This document shows, piece after piece, positions 15,449-25,416 of a stretch of 64,000 nucleotides of DNA (positions are counted from its first letter, which is position 1; the number at the start of each line of letters is the position of its first letter). The translations under genes and the position numbers were made by a program. Under the pieces are notes generated by a model, which was not told the origin of the DNA, searched no databases, and saw nothing but the letters and a program-made list of their open reading frames with translations. Source of the DNA: an uncultured Gelidibacter sp. (GTDB lineage: Bacteria > Bacteroidota > Bacteroidia > Flavobacteriales > Flavobacteriaceae); the NCBI RefSeq assembly GCF_947500795.1, contig NZ_CANMTE010000002.1:186001-250000 (forward strand), in the 5' to 3' direction.

Positions 15449-16360
15449 ATTTACGATAGACGTCATTATCAAAACCAATATCAAACTTTCCTTAAACCAT
15501 TTTTCTGGGATAATTTGGAGATAGTTGGACATTATAATGGCCAATGGCGACAAGAGGAAGATAAATTCGCTTCCATCTTTATAGGGCGAAACCAAAATGA
15601 TCAATAAGGCGATTAATGAGGAGATGATTACAATGATGAATGAAGGTCTATGACTTTTTAATTGGTGTTTTATATTTTTTAAATAATAGAACGACGCCCA
15701 AGTACCATAAGACAGTAATAAGGTTGCTGCAATAATAATGCGCTTAGAATTGAGTGGCGTAAAATCAAAACTCACATCGAAAAAACCGTGTAAATAGGGT
15801 TGAAATTCAATGTTCATCACAATCATATAAGAGGCGGTTATCACCGCAACACATAGAATTCCCAGGATGGGAATTACCCAATTTTTAATATCCACAATAG
15901 AATATAGCAGCAAGGCGATAAAAATCAAGATATAAAATAAGGAGGCCCAAAAGAACAAGAGGGTGGCCAAACTGACCCAAAAAGCCGCATCAAAAAGCTT
16001 TTTCTTAATTTCCTTATGGGATCTTAAACTTATCAATCGGCGCAATGCCAATAATATAAACAGGTTGGCAATCAGCAATTTGGAGTTGAGCAGGGTTTCT
16101 GGAAGCACTGCTACAAAAAGACCAAACATCAAAATCTTATAACTGTTCTTCTTCGTAAGATTGTTTTTACTGACAAAAAAATCGAGCACAAACAGCGATG
16201 CTAAACACACGCCAAAAAGAAACATTTGTTTAAAAAGAAGTTCAAGTGAAAAAGGCGCCGTAATTGCAGATAGTTTAGCGATTGTAAACACGACAAGGAG
16301 CAGCGCACTTACAACAAGCAGATGAATGGGCTTTGCTTTGCTGAAAAAACTTGAAATCAT
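15437..16360 (-). CDS. DUF6427-like polytopic membrane protein
   Basis: The 307-residue product is almost wholly hydrophobic, with about eight to ten membrane helices (for example FWVSLATLLFFWASLFYILIFIALLLYSIV). It matches DUF6427 proteins as I know them from flavobacteria, where they lie next to upp and the small DUF6341 gene. Function unknown; no catalytic motif stands out. Confidence 0.78.
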   Translation of the reverse strand: MISSFFSKAKPIHLLVVSALLLVVFTIAKLSAITAPFSLELLFKQMFLFGVCLASLFVLDFFVSKNNLTKKNSYKILMFGLFVAVLPETLLNSKLLIANLFILLALRRLISLRSHKEIKKKLFDAAFWVSLATLLFFWASLFYILIFIALLLYSIVDIKNWVIPILGILCVAVITASYMIVMNIEFQPYLHGFFDVSFDFTPLNSKRIIIAATLLLSYGTWASFYYLKNIKHQLKSHRPSFIIVIISSLIALLIILVSPYKDGSEFIFLLSPLAIIMSNYLQIIPEKWFKESLILVLIMTSIVNLVL

Positions 16361-16454
16361 TGAGCGCTATGTTGTGGGTTCATTGCTGGATCTTAAAGTT
16401 CCGTGGAAATAAAATTCGTCTTGATTTTATTAATCTTTTCAAATAAAAAAAGTG

Positions 16455-16462
16455 TAATTTTG
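16455..16462 (+). promoter_or_regulatory. Putative -7 element for the DUF6341 gene
   Basis: TAATTTTG matches TAnnTTTG and ends 25 bp before the ATG at 16488. No clear -33 element was found. Confidence 0.45.
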
Positions 16463-16487
16463 TGGGGTAAATATAATATTTATTATC

Positions 16488-16715
16488 ATGAAAGATTTAT
16501 TTAATGGCATATCAGATTTGTTTGTGAACATTCTTATGATGCCTTTTGATGCGTTAAAAGAATTAGAACTAAGCAATTGGTGGTTAGCTAATATCTTTTC
16601 TTGGGTATTTATCATTATAGGTATGGTAGCATTTGTTTATTGGATGTTACAATTGAAAACTTATAACGATAACGACGAAGAGGATAAGAGTATCTCATCC
16701 CATTCGTTTTTATAG
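16488..16715 (+). CDS. Small DUF6341-like membrane protein
   Basis: The 75-residue protein has one strong hydrophobic helix (WWLANIFSWVFIIIGMVAFVYWML) after an amphipathic N-terminus and an acidic, probably cytoplasmic tail DNDEEDKS. It is a small lineage-restricted protein of unknown function, retained beside DUF6427 and purD. Its stop overlaps the end of convergent purD by six bases. Confidence 0.8.
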   Translation: MKDLFNGISDLFVNILMMPFDALKELELSNWWLANIFSWVFIIIGMVAFVYWMLQLKTYNDNDEEDKSISSHSFL

Positions 16716-17981
16716 ATCGAAACCAATATCCTTACGGTAATACATCTTATCAAAATGTAGTTTTTCTATGTTTTGATAAGATTTTTTTATGGCTTCTTGG
16801 TACGTGTTTCCAAAAGCAGTAATTGCCATGACACGCCCACCGGAAGTTACCACGTTTCCATCTTTCAAAATAGCACCCGCATGAAAAGGAAGGACATCAG
16901 TAAGGTTATGTAAACCTGTTATTTCCTTGCCTTTTTCATAATCTTCAGGATAACCGCCAGATACCAACATAACTGTTGTGGCTGCGCGTTCATCAATTTC
17001 TATTTTGATTTTATCTAATTTTTGATTGGAAATAGCTTGAAAAATTTCAACCAAGTCGTTTTTAAGTCGAGGTAATACGACCTCTGTTTCAGGATCGCCC
17101 ATACGTACGTTATACTCAATAACCTTAGGGTCATCGCCTACTTTAATAAGGCCGATGAAAATAAACCCTTTATAATCCAATCCATCTTTTTGAAGTCCCG
17201 CAACCGTTGGTTTTACTACGCGCTCTTCAATTTTATTTAAAAAGGAATCGGTTGCAAACGGCACCGGTGAAACTGCACCCATACCTCCTGTATTTAATCC
17301 GGTATCCCCTTCGCCAATGCGCTTGTAATCTTTCGCTGTTGGTAAAATTTGATAGTTTTTCCCATCAGTCAACACAAAACAGCTCAATTCAATGCCATCT
17401 AAAAACTCTTCAACAACAACTTTAGTACTTGCGGCACCAAACTTTGCGTCTACCAACATGCTTTTGAGTTCGGCCTTGGCCTCATCTAAATCATTTAAGA
17501 TGAGTACGCCTTTTCCTGCTGCTAATCCATCAGCTTTCAATACATACGGCGGATTTAAAGTCTCCAAGAACTCATATCCAGCTTCTAATGAACTGGCATC
17601 AAAACTTTGGTAGGCTGCGGTTGGGATGTTATGACGGAACAAGAATTCTTTTGCAAACTCCTTACTGCCTTCTAATTGAGCAGCCGCTTTTTGTGGCCCG
17701 ATAACGGCAACATGTTTAATTTCAGGATCGTTCAGAAAGAAATCATGGATCCCTTGAACCAAAGGATCTTCAGGTCCCACGACCACCATATCGATTTGTT
17801 TTTCCAAAACCAATGTTTTTATCGCTTCAAAATCAGTGACTTTAAGATCGATATTTTCAGCTATGTCTGCCGTTCCAGAGTTTCCTGGAGCAACAAATAG
17901 TTTTTGACATAATGGACTTTGGACAAGTTTCCAAGCAAATGTATGTTCCCTTCCACCGGAACCTAGGATTAAAATGGTCAT
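16710..17981 (-). CDS. purD: Phosphoribosylamine-glycine ligase
   Basis: The enzyme carries out step two of purine synthesis: ATP-dependent joining of phosphoribosylamine and glycine to GAR. The ATP-grasp core is visible as PYVLKADGLAAGKGVLI, VEEFLDGIELS and EYNVRMGDPETEVVLPRL. I start at 17981 (MTILILGSGGREHTFAWKL, 423 residues) because GSGGREH is the standard N-terminus and the ORF-track start adds 19 unrelated residues across the likely promoter at 17999-18006. Confidence 0.96.
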   Translation of the reverse strand: MTILILGSGGREHTFAWKLVQSPLCQKLFVAPGNSGTADIAENIDLKVTDFEAIKTLVLEKQIDMVVVGPEDPLVQGIHDFFLNDPEIKHVAVIGPQKAAAQLEGSKEFAKEFLFRHNIPTAAYQSFDASSLEAGYEFLETLNPPYVLKADGLAAGKGVLILNDLDEAKAELKSMLVDAKFGAASTKVVVEEFLDGIELSCFVLTDGKNYQILPTAKDYKRIGEGDTGLNTGGMGAVSPVPFATDSFLNKIEERVVKPTVAGLQKDGLDYKGFIFIGLIKVGDDPKVIEYNVRMGDPETEVVLPRLKNDLVEIFQAISNQKLDKIKIEIDERAATTVMLVSGGYPEDYEKGKEITGLHNLTDVLPFHAGAILKDGNVVTSGGRVMAITAFGNTYQEAIKKSYQNIEKLHFDKMYYRKDIGFDL

Positions 17982-17998
17982 GTTCGTGTTGTTTGTTG

Positions 17999-18006
17999 CA
18001 AAAATA
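17999..18006 (-). promoter_or_regulatory. Putative -7 element for purD
   Basis: On the minus strand the sequence reads TATTTTTG, a TAnnTTTG match, ending 17 bp before the purD ATG at 17981. No -33 TTTG at the proper spacing. Confidence 0.45.
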
Positions 18007-18218
18007 AAGTTTATGCTATGAAAACTATAATAATTCAAGTATAAAATGTTGGATAAACACGAAAAGAATTAAGACGATGAACTTATAACTTGACGTATGA
18101 AAAATGTCTTGGCTAATAATTAAAACCTCAAAAGATTAGCTGAGGAATGTTGTAGTTGAATTCTAATGGGGAGTTTAATAAATTTCTTTACTTTACATGC
18201 TCATAAACAGTACAACAT

Positions 18219-19535
18219 TTGAATTTATTTGATCTTTCTTTAAAATTGAATGGGTTTCCTATTAAGGAAGCTAAGTCTGTTTTGACCACTATTCAACAGC
18301 TTGAAGCGTCCGCGTTTCATGATTATGTTGAACAAAAAAAGGAGAACATTGTACAGTACCATCTGGAGCATAATCCTTTTTATAAATCCCTTTTTAAAAG
18401 CAAAACATACACCACTTGGGAAGTAGTGCCAATCATGACCAAACGAGATTTGCAACAACCATTGACCAACCGATTATCAAATGGTTTTTCTGAAAACAAC
18501 GTGTATGTCAATAAAACGTCTGGTTCCTCGGGAGATCCATTTGTGTTTGCAAAAGATAAGTTTTGCCATGCACTTACATGGAGCATCATTAAAGACCGAT
18601 TTGGCTGGCACAATCTCGATACCAATACTTCTGTTCAGGCACGGTTTTACGGCATTCCACTAGACAAAAAAGGCTATTATAAGGAACGTTTTAAAGATGC
18701 CTTAGGAAAAAGATACCGATTTTCAGTATTCGATTTAAGCGATAGCGCATTGGAGAAGTGTTTTGAAAAGTTTAAATCAACCGACTTTGATTATATCAAT
18801 GGATATACAAGTGCGATTGTACAATTTGCAAAATATTTAAAGCAACGGGACGTCATTTTAAAGACGTACTGCCCTACGTTAAAGGCCTGTGTAGTAACTT
18901 CAGAAATGTTGTTTGACGATGACAAACTTTTGATGGAACAGCAGTTTGGAGTACCAGTGATCAATGAATACGGTGCTTCGGAATTGGATTTAATCGCATT
19001 TCAAAATCAGAAGAACGAATGGATCGTTAACAGTGAAACGCTGTATGTTGAAATTGTGGATGATAAGGATCAGGTTTTGCCTTACGGCGAAGAAGGTCGT
19101 GTGGTGATCACTTCATTGTATAATAAAGCACATCCGTTTATCCGTTATGAAATTGGAGATATCGGAATCCTATCGAAAGACAGTACACTTCAAAAGCCAC
19201 TACTACAAAAGTTAATTGGCCGTACCAACGATATTGCAAAATTACCAAGTGGAAAGAAGGCCGCTGGACTTACATTTTACTATATTACCAAAAGTATTAT
19301 TGAAGATGACGGTAATGTGAAGGAGTTTATTATTGAGCAATTAGACCTTCAAACTTTTAAAATTATCTATGTAAGCGCTGTTACGTTATCCGAAAAACAA
19401 ACTGACATTATTTCAAGGGAAATGGAACATTATCTTGAAAAAGGATTACAGATTCTTTTTGAACGTCAACCACAATTGAAGCGCTCAAAATCTGGAAAAT
19501 TGAAGCAATTTTCATCTTTATTAAACAACATATGA
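18219..19535 (+). CDS. CapK/PaaK-like adenylate-forming enzyme
   Basis: The 438-residue product is related to phenylacetate-CoA ligase and the capsule protein CapK. The ATP-binding loop is NKTSGSSGDPFVF near residue 95, a second motif is INEYGASELDL near residue 250, and a third is RVVITSLYNKAHPFIRYEIGDIG. It should activate a carboxylic acid as an adenylate. It opens a tight three-gene plus-strand operon with wecB and a glycosyltransferase, so it may activate an acyl or amino-acid decoration of the surface polysaccharide. The acid is not predictable. Confidence 0.88.
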   Translation: MNLFDLSLKLNGFPIKEAKSVLTTIQQLEASAFHDYVEQKKENIVQYHLEHNPFYKSLFKSKTYTTWEVVPIMTKRDLQQPLTNRLSNGFSENNVYVNKTSGSSGDPFVFAKDKFCHALTWSIIKDRFGWHNLDTNTSVQARFYGIPLDKKGYYKERFKDALGKRYRFSVFDLSDSALEKCFEKFKSTDFDYINGYTSAIVQFAKYLKQRDVILKTYCPTLKACVVTSEMLFDDDKLLMEQQFGVPVINEYGASELDLIAFQNQKNEWIVNSETLYVEIVDDKDQVLPYGEEGRVVITSLYNKAHPFIRYEIGDIGILSKDSTLQKPLLQKLIGRTNDIAKLPSGKKAAGLTFYYITKSIIEDDGNVKEFIIEQLDLQTFKIIYVSAVTLSEKQTDIISREMEHYLEKGLQILFERQPQLKRSKSGKLKQFSSLLNNI

Positions 19536-20629
19536 CCATAACCATCATAGCAGGTGCACGTCCTAATTTCATGAAAATAGCCCCGATTATTGAGGCTATA
19601 AAAAAGAAACAATCGGAAGGAATTGACATTCAGTTTCAGTTGGTCCATACTGGTCAGCATTATGATAAAAACTTAAGTGACACCTTCTTTGAAGAATTAA
19701 ACATTCCATTACCTGATATCAATTTAAACGTGAAAAGTGGCACTCAAGCAGAACAAACTGCTGCCATTATGATTGGTTTCGAAAAGGTTTTAACTGAAAA
19801 TCCAACAGATTTGGTTATGGTAGTTGGTGATGTGACCTCAACCATGGCATGCACTATAGTCGCTAAAAAAGCAGGTATAAAAGTAGCACATGTAGAAGCA
19901 GGCATTCGCTCAGGAGATCTTTCAATGCCCGAAGAAATAAATCGTATTGTCACCGATAGTCTAACGGATTATTTTTTCACCACTACCACATCAGCATCTA
20001 AAACACTAGAAAATCTTGGTGTTTCAACAGGTCAGATTTTCTTTGTGGGAAATGTTATGATTGATACCTTACTGAAAAACGAAGGCAGACTTAAACAACC
20101 AGAACTGTGGCAAGAATTGAAATTGCAACCACAGAAATATATGGTGATGACCTTGCACCGACCAAGTAACGTTGACGAAGAAACACAACTCAAGGCACTT
20201 ATTACACAAATTGCAGAATTAGGAGAAAATTTTCCTATCATATTCCCGATGCACCCGAGAACCCAAAAACTATTAGAAGGTCTTAAATTAAATTTCAAAA
20301 ACCTCCATTACGTGTCGCCTTTGGGTTATTTAGAATTTAATTATCTCGTTAAAAATGCATTTGTAATACTTACCGATTCGGGAGGAATTACTGAAGAAAC
20401 AACAGTGTTACACGTGCCTTGCATCACCTTAAGAAACAGTACGGAACGGCCTGAAACCTGCACTTTAGGCACGAATGTTTTAGTAGGAAATGATCCAGAT
20501 AAAATTGCCAAGGCTTTTGAAAATCTAATGTCAGGCAATTGGCAAAAAGGAACGATTCCTGAGTTATGGGACGGTCATGCTGCAGAACGCATCATTAATC
20601 ACCTTGTGGAAATTTATAGCTTGAAATGA
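19532..20629 (+). CDS. wecB: UDP-N-acetylglucosamine 2-epimerase (non-hydrolysing)
   Basis: The 365-residue enzyme interconverts UDP-GlcNAc and UDP-ManNAc. Family motifs seen are GARPNFMKIAPII, HTGQHYDKNLSD, HVEAGIRSGD, TLHRPSNVDE, PMHPRT and LTDSGGITEE. Its ATG overlaps the previous stop (ATGA), implying coupled translation. No wecC (UDP-ManNAc dehydrogenase) lies in the window, so the product is either used as ManNAc or oxidised by an enzyme encoded elsewhere. Confidence 0.95.
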   Translation: MTITIIAGARPNFMKIAPIIEAIKKKQSEGIDIQFQLVHTGQHYDKNLSDTFFEELNIPLPDINLNVKSGTQAEQTAAIMIGFEKVLTENPTDLVMVVGDVTSTMACTIVAKKAGIKVAHVEAGIRSGDLSMPEEINRIVTDSLTDYFFTTTTSASKTLENLGVSTGQIFFVGNVMIDTLLKNEGRLKQPELWQELKLQPQKYMVMTLHRPSNVDEETQLKALITQIAELGENFPIIFPMHPRTQKLLEGLKLNFKNLHYVSPLGYLEFNYLVKNAFVILTDSGGITEETTVLHVPCITLRNSTERPETCTLGTNVLVGNDPDKIAKAFENLMSGNWQKGTIPELWDGHAAERIINHLVEIYSLK

Positions 20630-21789
20630 AAGAGATTATAATCATTACAAGTTATTTTCCTCCAGAAACTGGTGCAGCTTCCAATAGGATTTTCCATTTG
20701 GCAGAAGGTTTGCACCAACGCAATTTTAAAGTGTCCGTAGTTACGCCACTTCCCAATTATCCGACAGGAAAAATATTTAAATCCTATCACGGGAAATTTA
20801 AGGAAACCAGTGTAGAAAGCGGAATTACAATCCACCGACTTTGGATTTATGCCTCCATCTCAAAAAACAAACTCGTTCGTTTGTTTGCAATGCTTTCTTA
20901 TAGTTTGAGCCTGATTTGGTTTTTCTTATTCCATAAAATTCCACAAGCGGTTATTGTACAGTCGCCACCACTATTAGTGGCGTTTACATGCTGTACATTT
21001 TTGCGATCTAAAAAACGCAAACTCATCTTAAATGTAAGCGATTTATGGCCTATTGCAGGTCTGGAGTTGGGAGCCTTAAAAAAGAATTTCAGTTATTCCA
21101 TTTTAGAGCGCATTGAACGTTCCAATTACAAAAAAGCCGATTTAATTTTAGGACAAAGTGAAGAGATTTTGACCCATGTGAACTCTTTATTCCCAAACAA
21201 ACGAACCCTTTTATATCGAAATTATCCCAATTTTAGTCTTCCAAAACATGAGAAAAATACGATGGCTGCACCCAAAATTAAACTGGTTTATGCCGGATTG
21301 TTAGGCGTCGCGCAAGGAGTTTTAAAACTTTGTCAAGAATTGGATTATAGCACGATAGCATTTCATATTTACGGTGCTGGTGCAGAACAACATCAAATTG
21401 AACAATTCATACAGGCGCATCCTGAACTCCCTATTGTGTATCATGGTGAACTGTCTCGAGAAGCGCTGCACAAGGAACTTATGAGCTACGATTTAGGCGT
21501 TATACCGCTACTTAATCGTATTTACGGCTCAGTACCCTCAAAAATATTTGAATATGCAAAATTAGGGCTCCCAATGCTTTATTTTGGAGGTGGAGAAGGC
21601 GAATCGATTATTAAACAACATGAACTTGGGTGGGTGGCACGTGCGGGAGACTATAATCACCTCAATAGTATACTTTCTAATTTAGAGCCAACACAATTCA
21701 ACGATGCCTTTAAAGAAAAAATGATAGCCACCGCAACGGCCAATTTTGACTTTAACAAACAATTGGACGCTTTAGCACCTCAGCTTTAA
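20626..21789 (+). CDS. Glycosyltransferase family 4 (WbuB-like)
   Basis: The 387-residue GT-B enzyme has the N-terminal domain start TSYFPPETGAASNRI and the C-terminal donor site GSVPSKIFEYAKLGLPMLYF with GGGEGESII. Two hydrophobic stretches near residues 85-130 suggest membrane association, as in WbuB-type transferases that add a second sugar to a lipid-linked acceptor. Its start overlaps the wecB stop by four bases (ATGA). Its end overlaps the end of the convergent sugar transferase gene by four bases. Confidence 0.9.
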   Translation: MKEIIIITSYFPPETGAASNRIFHLAEGLHQRNFKVSVVTPLPNYPTGKIFKSYHGKFKETSVESGITIHRLWIYASISKNKLVRLFAMLSYSLSLIWFFLFHKIPQAVIVQSPPLLVAFTCCTFLRSKKRKLILNVSDLWPIAGLELGALKKNFSYSILERIERSNYKKADLILGQSEEILTHVNSLFPNKRTLLYRNYPNFSLPKHEKNTMAAPKIKLVYAGLLGVAQGVLKLCQELDYSTIAFHIYGAGAEQHQIEQFIQAHPELPIVYHGELSREALHKELMSYDLGVIPLLNRIYGSVPSKIFEYAKLGLPMLYFGGGEGESIIKQHELGWVARAGDYNHLNSILSNLEPTQFNDAFKEKMIATATANFDFNKQLDALAPQL

Positions 21790-23144
21790 TAGGCCTTTTC
21801 ATCACCTTTTATGGCGTTGTAAACCGTTCGGAATATAATTTTCAAATCTAACAACAACGACCAGTTTTCAATGTAGTAAATATCGTATTTGACACGACCA
21901 ATAATGTCTTTATCAGTTTCTACTTCGCCTCTAAATCCGCTAATTTGGGCAAGACCTGTAATTCCTGGTTTTACAAAATGACGCACCATAAACTTATCAA
22001 TTCGGTTTGCGTAGATATTTGTATGACTCACCATATGCGGCCTCGGACCTACTACGGACATATCGCCAAAAAGCACATTAACAAATTGTGGTAATTCGTC
22101 AAGGCTCGTTTTTCTTAGAAAACTACCAAATTTCGTGACACGCTCATCTCCCCTCGTTGCTTGACTGATATGCGCTTCGGAATTTAAGATCATCGATCGG
22201 AACTTATAACAATCAAACACCCTATAATTGAATCCATTTCTGGGCTGTTTAAAAAACACGGGGCCTTTTGAATCCAGTTTTATCAAAATAGCAATAATTG
22301 GCGCGAGCCAAGAGAGGATAAAGACGATGATAAAAATTGAAAGAACAATATCAAAAGTTCTTTTGACAATTGTATTTATTGAATCTTCCAACGGAATGGT
22401 CCTAAGTGAAAGCACGGGGATATAATCATAATACTCATACTTCAACTTCTTGGAATTTATCTCTTTGTTATCAGGTAAAAATTTTAAGATTTTAAGATTA
22501 TTATCCGCAAATTGTGTCACCTCAATAATTTGGATATTTGAAAGCTCAGAAATGGAACAATAGATCTCATCAATAGCATTTGCTTTGATATATTCAAAGC
22601 AGGAACGAAGCTCTGCTTCTGTAGTATTGGTGAAACTAAAAGTCTTTTTATGGATATAACCATATTCAGGATTCTCATTAAAGAATTTTTCAAGTGCCAG
22701 AGCTTTCTTATTGGCTCCCAAAATGACAGTTTTCCTATAATTTCCACCAAACGCGACCCTATACTTTTGAAGGAGGTAATACATTGCAAACTTGAATATC
22801 GCAATCAAAAGGAAGACAAGTAAGACATAATTTATAACCGTTTTCGGATATATCTCAAACTTCGGAAAAACCCCTGAAAAAGCGAAAATGATAATGGTAA
22901 ACAAAATCATTTGTCGTATGATCAATGCCAAGATGGTCACTTCCCTTGTAAAACGATACACTTGATAAAATCGGGAGGCGATGGAAAGTACGATCCATGC
23001 ACTAGAAATGACCAATACAAAAGTGAGCGAATCAATAGTCGGGAAAAAATGAAGCAACGCCAATATATTGATGATACTTAAATCAATTAAATATGAAATT
23101 GGCCTTAAGTATTTCGAATAGCGACCTTGCTTGAAACTTCTCAC
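21786..23144 (-). CDS. Polyprenyl-phosphate sugar phosphotransferase (WcaJ-like)
   Basis: The 452-residue initiating transferase of the polysaccharide locus loads a sugar phosphate onto undecaprenyl phosphate. It has about four N-terminal membrane helices, a nucleotide-binding-like middle region, then a helix and the catalytic domain with FKQPRNGFNYRVFDCYKFRSM, TSLDELPQFVNVLFGDMSVVGPRP and a C-terminal KPGITGLAQISGFRG. These match the WcaJ/WbaP family; glucose-1-phosphate is the commonest substrate but galactose types exist. It is the last gene of the long minus-strand series. Confidence 0.93.
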   Translation of the reverse strand: MRSFKQGRYSKYLRPISYLIDLSIINILALLHFFPTIDSLTFVLVISSAWIVLSIASRFYQVYRFTREVTILALIIRQMILFTIIIFAFSGVFPKFEIYPKTVINYVLLVFLLIAIFKFAMYYLLQKYRVAFGGNYRKTVILGANKKALALEKFFNENPEYGYIHKKTFSFTNTTEAELRSCFEYIKANAIDEIYCSISELSNIQIIEVTQFADNNLKILKFLPDNKEINSKKLKYEYYDYIPVLSLRTIPLEDSINTIVKRTFDIVLSIFIIVFILSWLAPIIAILIKLDSKGPVFFKQPRNGFNYRVFDCYKFRSMILNSEAHISQATRGDERVTKFGSFLRKTSLDELPQFVNVLFGDMSVVGPRPHMVSHTNIYANRIDKFMVRHFVKPGITGLAQISGFRGEVETDKDIIGRVKYDIYYIENWSLLLDLKIIFRTVYNAIKGDEKAY

Positions 23145-23145
23145 A

Positions 23146-24135
23146 CTATTTTCTTATATGCTTCGTAAAATCTTTATGTTCGCTTTTAAATAACTCTTCT
23201 TCGGATAGATTTTTAAAATATTCATAAGTAATTGCCATCCCTTCTTTGCGGTCCACTTTAGGTTCCCAACCCAACAATTTTTTCGCCAAACTAATGTCTG
23301 GTTGACGTTGCATAGGATCGTCTACCGGAAGATCTTTATAAATTACTTTCTGAGTGGTATTGGTAAGTTTTATAATCTCTTCGGCAAAATCGCTTATCGA
23401 GATTTCATGTGGATTTCCAATGTTTACAGGGTATGCATAATCACTAAATAACAATCTGAAAATCCCCTCTACTTGGTCGTCTACATAACAGAATGAACGC
23501 GTTTGAGAGCCATCACCAAAAATAGTTAAATCTTCACCTCTCAAAGCTTGACCCATAAATGCTGGAATAACGCGTCCGTCATTGAGACGCATTCTCGGGC
23601 CATACGTATTAAAAATCCTTACAATGCGCGTTTCAAGTCCGTGAAATCTGTGGTACGCCATAGTGATGGACTCTTGAAAGCGCTTGGCTTCATCATACAC
23701 CCCTCTTGGCCCAATGGTATTGACATTCCCATAATAATCTTCCGTTTGCGGATGCACTAAAGGATCTCCATACACTTCAGATGTTGACGCGATAAGCAAT
23801 CTTGCCTTTTTAGCTTTTGCCAATCCCAATAGATTGTGCGTGCCCAAAGAGCCAACTTTTAAAGTTTGGATGGGGATTTTTAAATAATCTATCGGACTTG
23901 CCGGAGAGGCAAAATGGAGAATATAATGTAAATCACCCTCAATTGTGATGTGTTTCGTAACATCATGTTCAATGAACTTAAATTGTGGGTGATTTTTTAA
24001 ATGTTCAATATTTTTTTGGTCGCCCGTTATGAAATTATCCATTCCAATAACCATGAAACCTTCTTTTATAAAGCGATCACAAAGGTGTGAACCTAGAAAT
24101 CCTGCTGCGCCAGTAATGAGTATATTTTTAACCAT
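23146..24135 (-). CDS. UDP-glucuronate decarboxylase (UDP-xylose synthase)
   Basis: The 329-residue extended short-chain dehydrogenase has NAD motif [16 protein letters not shown], Ser-Glu STSEVYGDP and the catalytic Tyr-Lys pair in [11 protein letters not shown]. The whole pattern, including [11 protein letters not shown], is that of UXS enzymes converting UDP-glucuronate to UDP-xylose. The UDP-glucose dehydrogenase that makes its substrate is not in the window. One base separates it from the sugar transferase gene. Confidence 0.9.
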   Translation of the reverse strand: MVKNILITGAAGFLGSHLCDRFIKEGFMVIGMDNFITGDQKNIEHLKNHPQFKFIEHDVTKHITIEGDLHYILHFASPASPIDYLKIPIQTLKVGSLGTHNLLGLAKAKKARLLIASTSEVYGDPLVHPQTEDYYGNVNTIGPRGVYDEAKRFQESITMAYHRFHGLETRIVRIFNTYGPRMRLNDGRVIPAFMGQALRGEDLTIFGDGSQTRSFCYVDDQVEGIFRLLFSDYAYPVNIGNPHEISISDFAEEIIKLTNTTQKVIYKDLPVDDPMQRQPDISLAKKLLGWEPKVDRKEGMAITYEYFKNLSEEELFKSEHKDFTKHIRK

Positions 24136-24291
24136 GGGTTGCGTTTTTTCTATGACTTTAGAAAGCCATAATTCTGTTTAATGTGATGTAAAGATATCTT
24201 ATTATGAGGTAAATTTCCGCTTATGAACAATCAATTTATCGTAATGTGCTGATGATTATAAGTTTGAAACTTCAGATTGATCGTATCCAAT

Positions 24292-25416
24292 TTAGGACAA
24301 TCCTTTTTCTTTAAAACGTTTATAGTTGCTTAAAACAAAGTCTTTTATTTCAGTTTCAAACCGTTCTTTTGAAAATCTTAAAGCGTTTTCGCGGATCTCT
24401 GCGTAATTAAAAGTCATTTTCTCAAAGTCATCAATTGCCGTAAGTAGCGATTCTACTTCCTGTTTGTAAAAAAATACACCAGTTTTATTCTTGATTACCG
24501 TTTCCAATACGCCTCCTTGCCCAAAAGCAATTACAGGAGTACCACAAGCTTGTGCTTCGACCGGAATAATACCAAAATCTTCTTCTGCGGCAAATACGAA
24601 GGCTTTCGCCTTTTCCATATAGTGCCTCAATTGATCATTTTCAATAAAACCCAACAATTCTATATTCTGATTAGCAATCTTTTTGATGTTGTTAAACTCA
24701 GGCCCATCACCAGAAACAATCAATTTTCTATGAGGCATTTTATTAAAAGCTCTCACGATCAATTCGATATTTTTATAAGGCACCATCCGTGAGGCTGTAA
24801 AATAATAATCCTCTTTTTCATCTACCAACTTAAAATAGTCCACGTCTACGGGCGGATAGATAACTGTACTTTCACGATTATAAATTTTCTTGATCCTTTT
24901 GGCAACAAACTTCGAATTGGCAATAAAATGATCGACTCTATTTGAAGATACCACATCCCAAATTCTCATTTTATGCAAAATCTGCTTCGCATAAAACCCT
25001 TTAAGCCCTGTTAAATTAGATGCTTTTAGATACGGATGATACAAATCCCACGCATAACGCATAGGTGAGTGACAATAGCAAATATGGAGCTGATTTGGGT
25101 GCGTTAAAACACCTTTTGCAACCGATGCTGAAGAGCTTAATACTAAATCATATGCTCGTAAATCGAATTGCTCAATGGCATACGGAAAGAGTTGTAAAAA
25201 CTTCCGGTGATTGGATTTTGCAGTTGGTAGTTTTTGAATGAATGAGGTGTTTACAGTCTTGTTATCTCCTGTAAATATCTGCTTTCTGTCTTTTTCATCT
25301 AAAAAATCGATTAAAGCATAATGCTCTAAATCTGCCCAAATCGCATTAAATGATTGAATGACTTTTTCAGCTCCTCCATTTACGTAATACCAATCATGAA
25401 TTAGTGCCTTCTTCAT
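24292..25416 (-). CDS. Glycosyltransferase family 4
   Basis: The 374-residue GT-B transferase has N-terminal HDWYYVNGGAEKVI, the middle CYCHSPMRYAWDLYHPY (typical of the WbaZ-like mannosyl or rhamnosyl transferase group) and the C-terminal donor region AAEEDFGIIPVEAQACGTPVIAFGQGG containing the E-x7-E motif. It acts at the cytoplasmic membrane face on the lipid-linked repeat unit. Its start overlaps the stop of the upstream polymerase-like gene (ATGA). Acceptor and sugar not predictable. Confidence 0.92.
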   Translation of the reverse strand: MKKALIHDWYYVNGGAEKVIQSFNAIWADLEHYALIDFLDEKDRKQIFTGDNKTVNTSFIQKLPTAKSNHRKFLQLFPYAIEQFDLRAYDLVLSSSASVAKGVLTHPNQLHICYCHSPMRYAWDLYHPYLKASNLTGLKGFYAKQILHKMRIWDVVSSNRVDHFIANSKFVAKRIKKIYNRESTVIYPPVDVDYFKLVDEKEDYYFTASRMVPYKNIELIVRAFNKMPHRKLIVSGDGPEFNNIKKIANQNIELLGFIENDQLRHYMEKAKAFVFAAEEDFGIIPVEAQACGTPVIAFGQGGVLETVIKNKTGVFFYKQEVESLLTAIDDFEKMTFNYAEIRENALRFSKERFETEIKDFVLSNYKRFKEKGLS

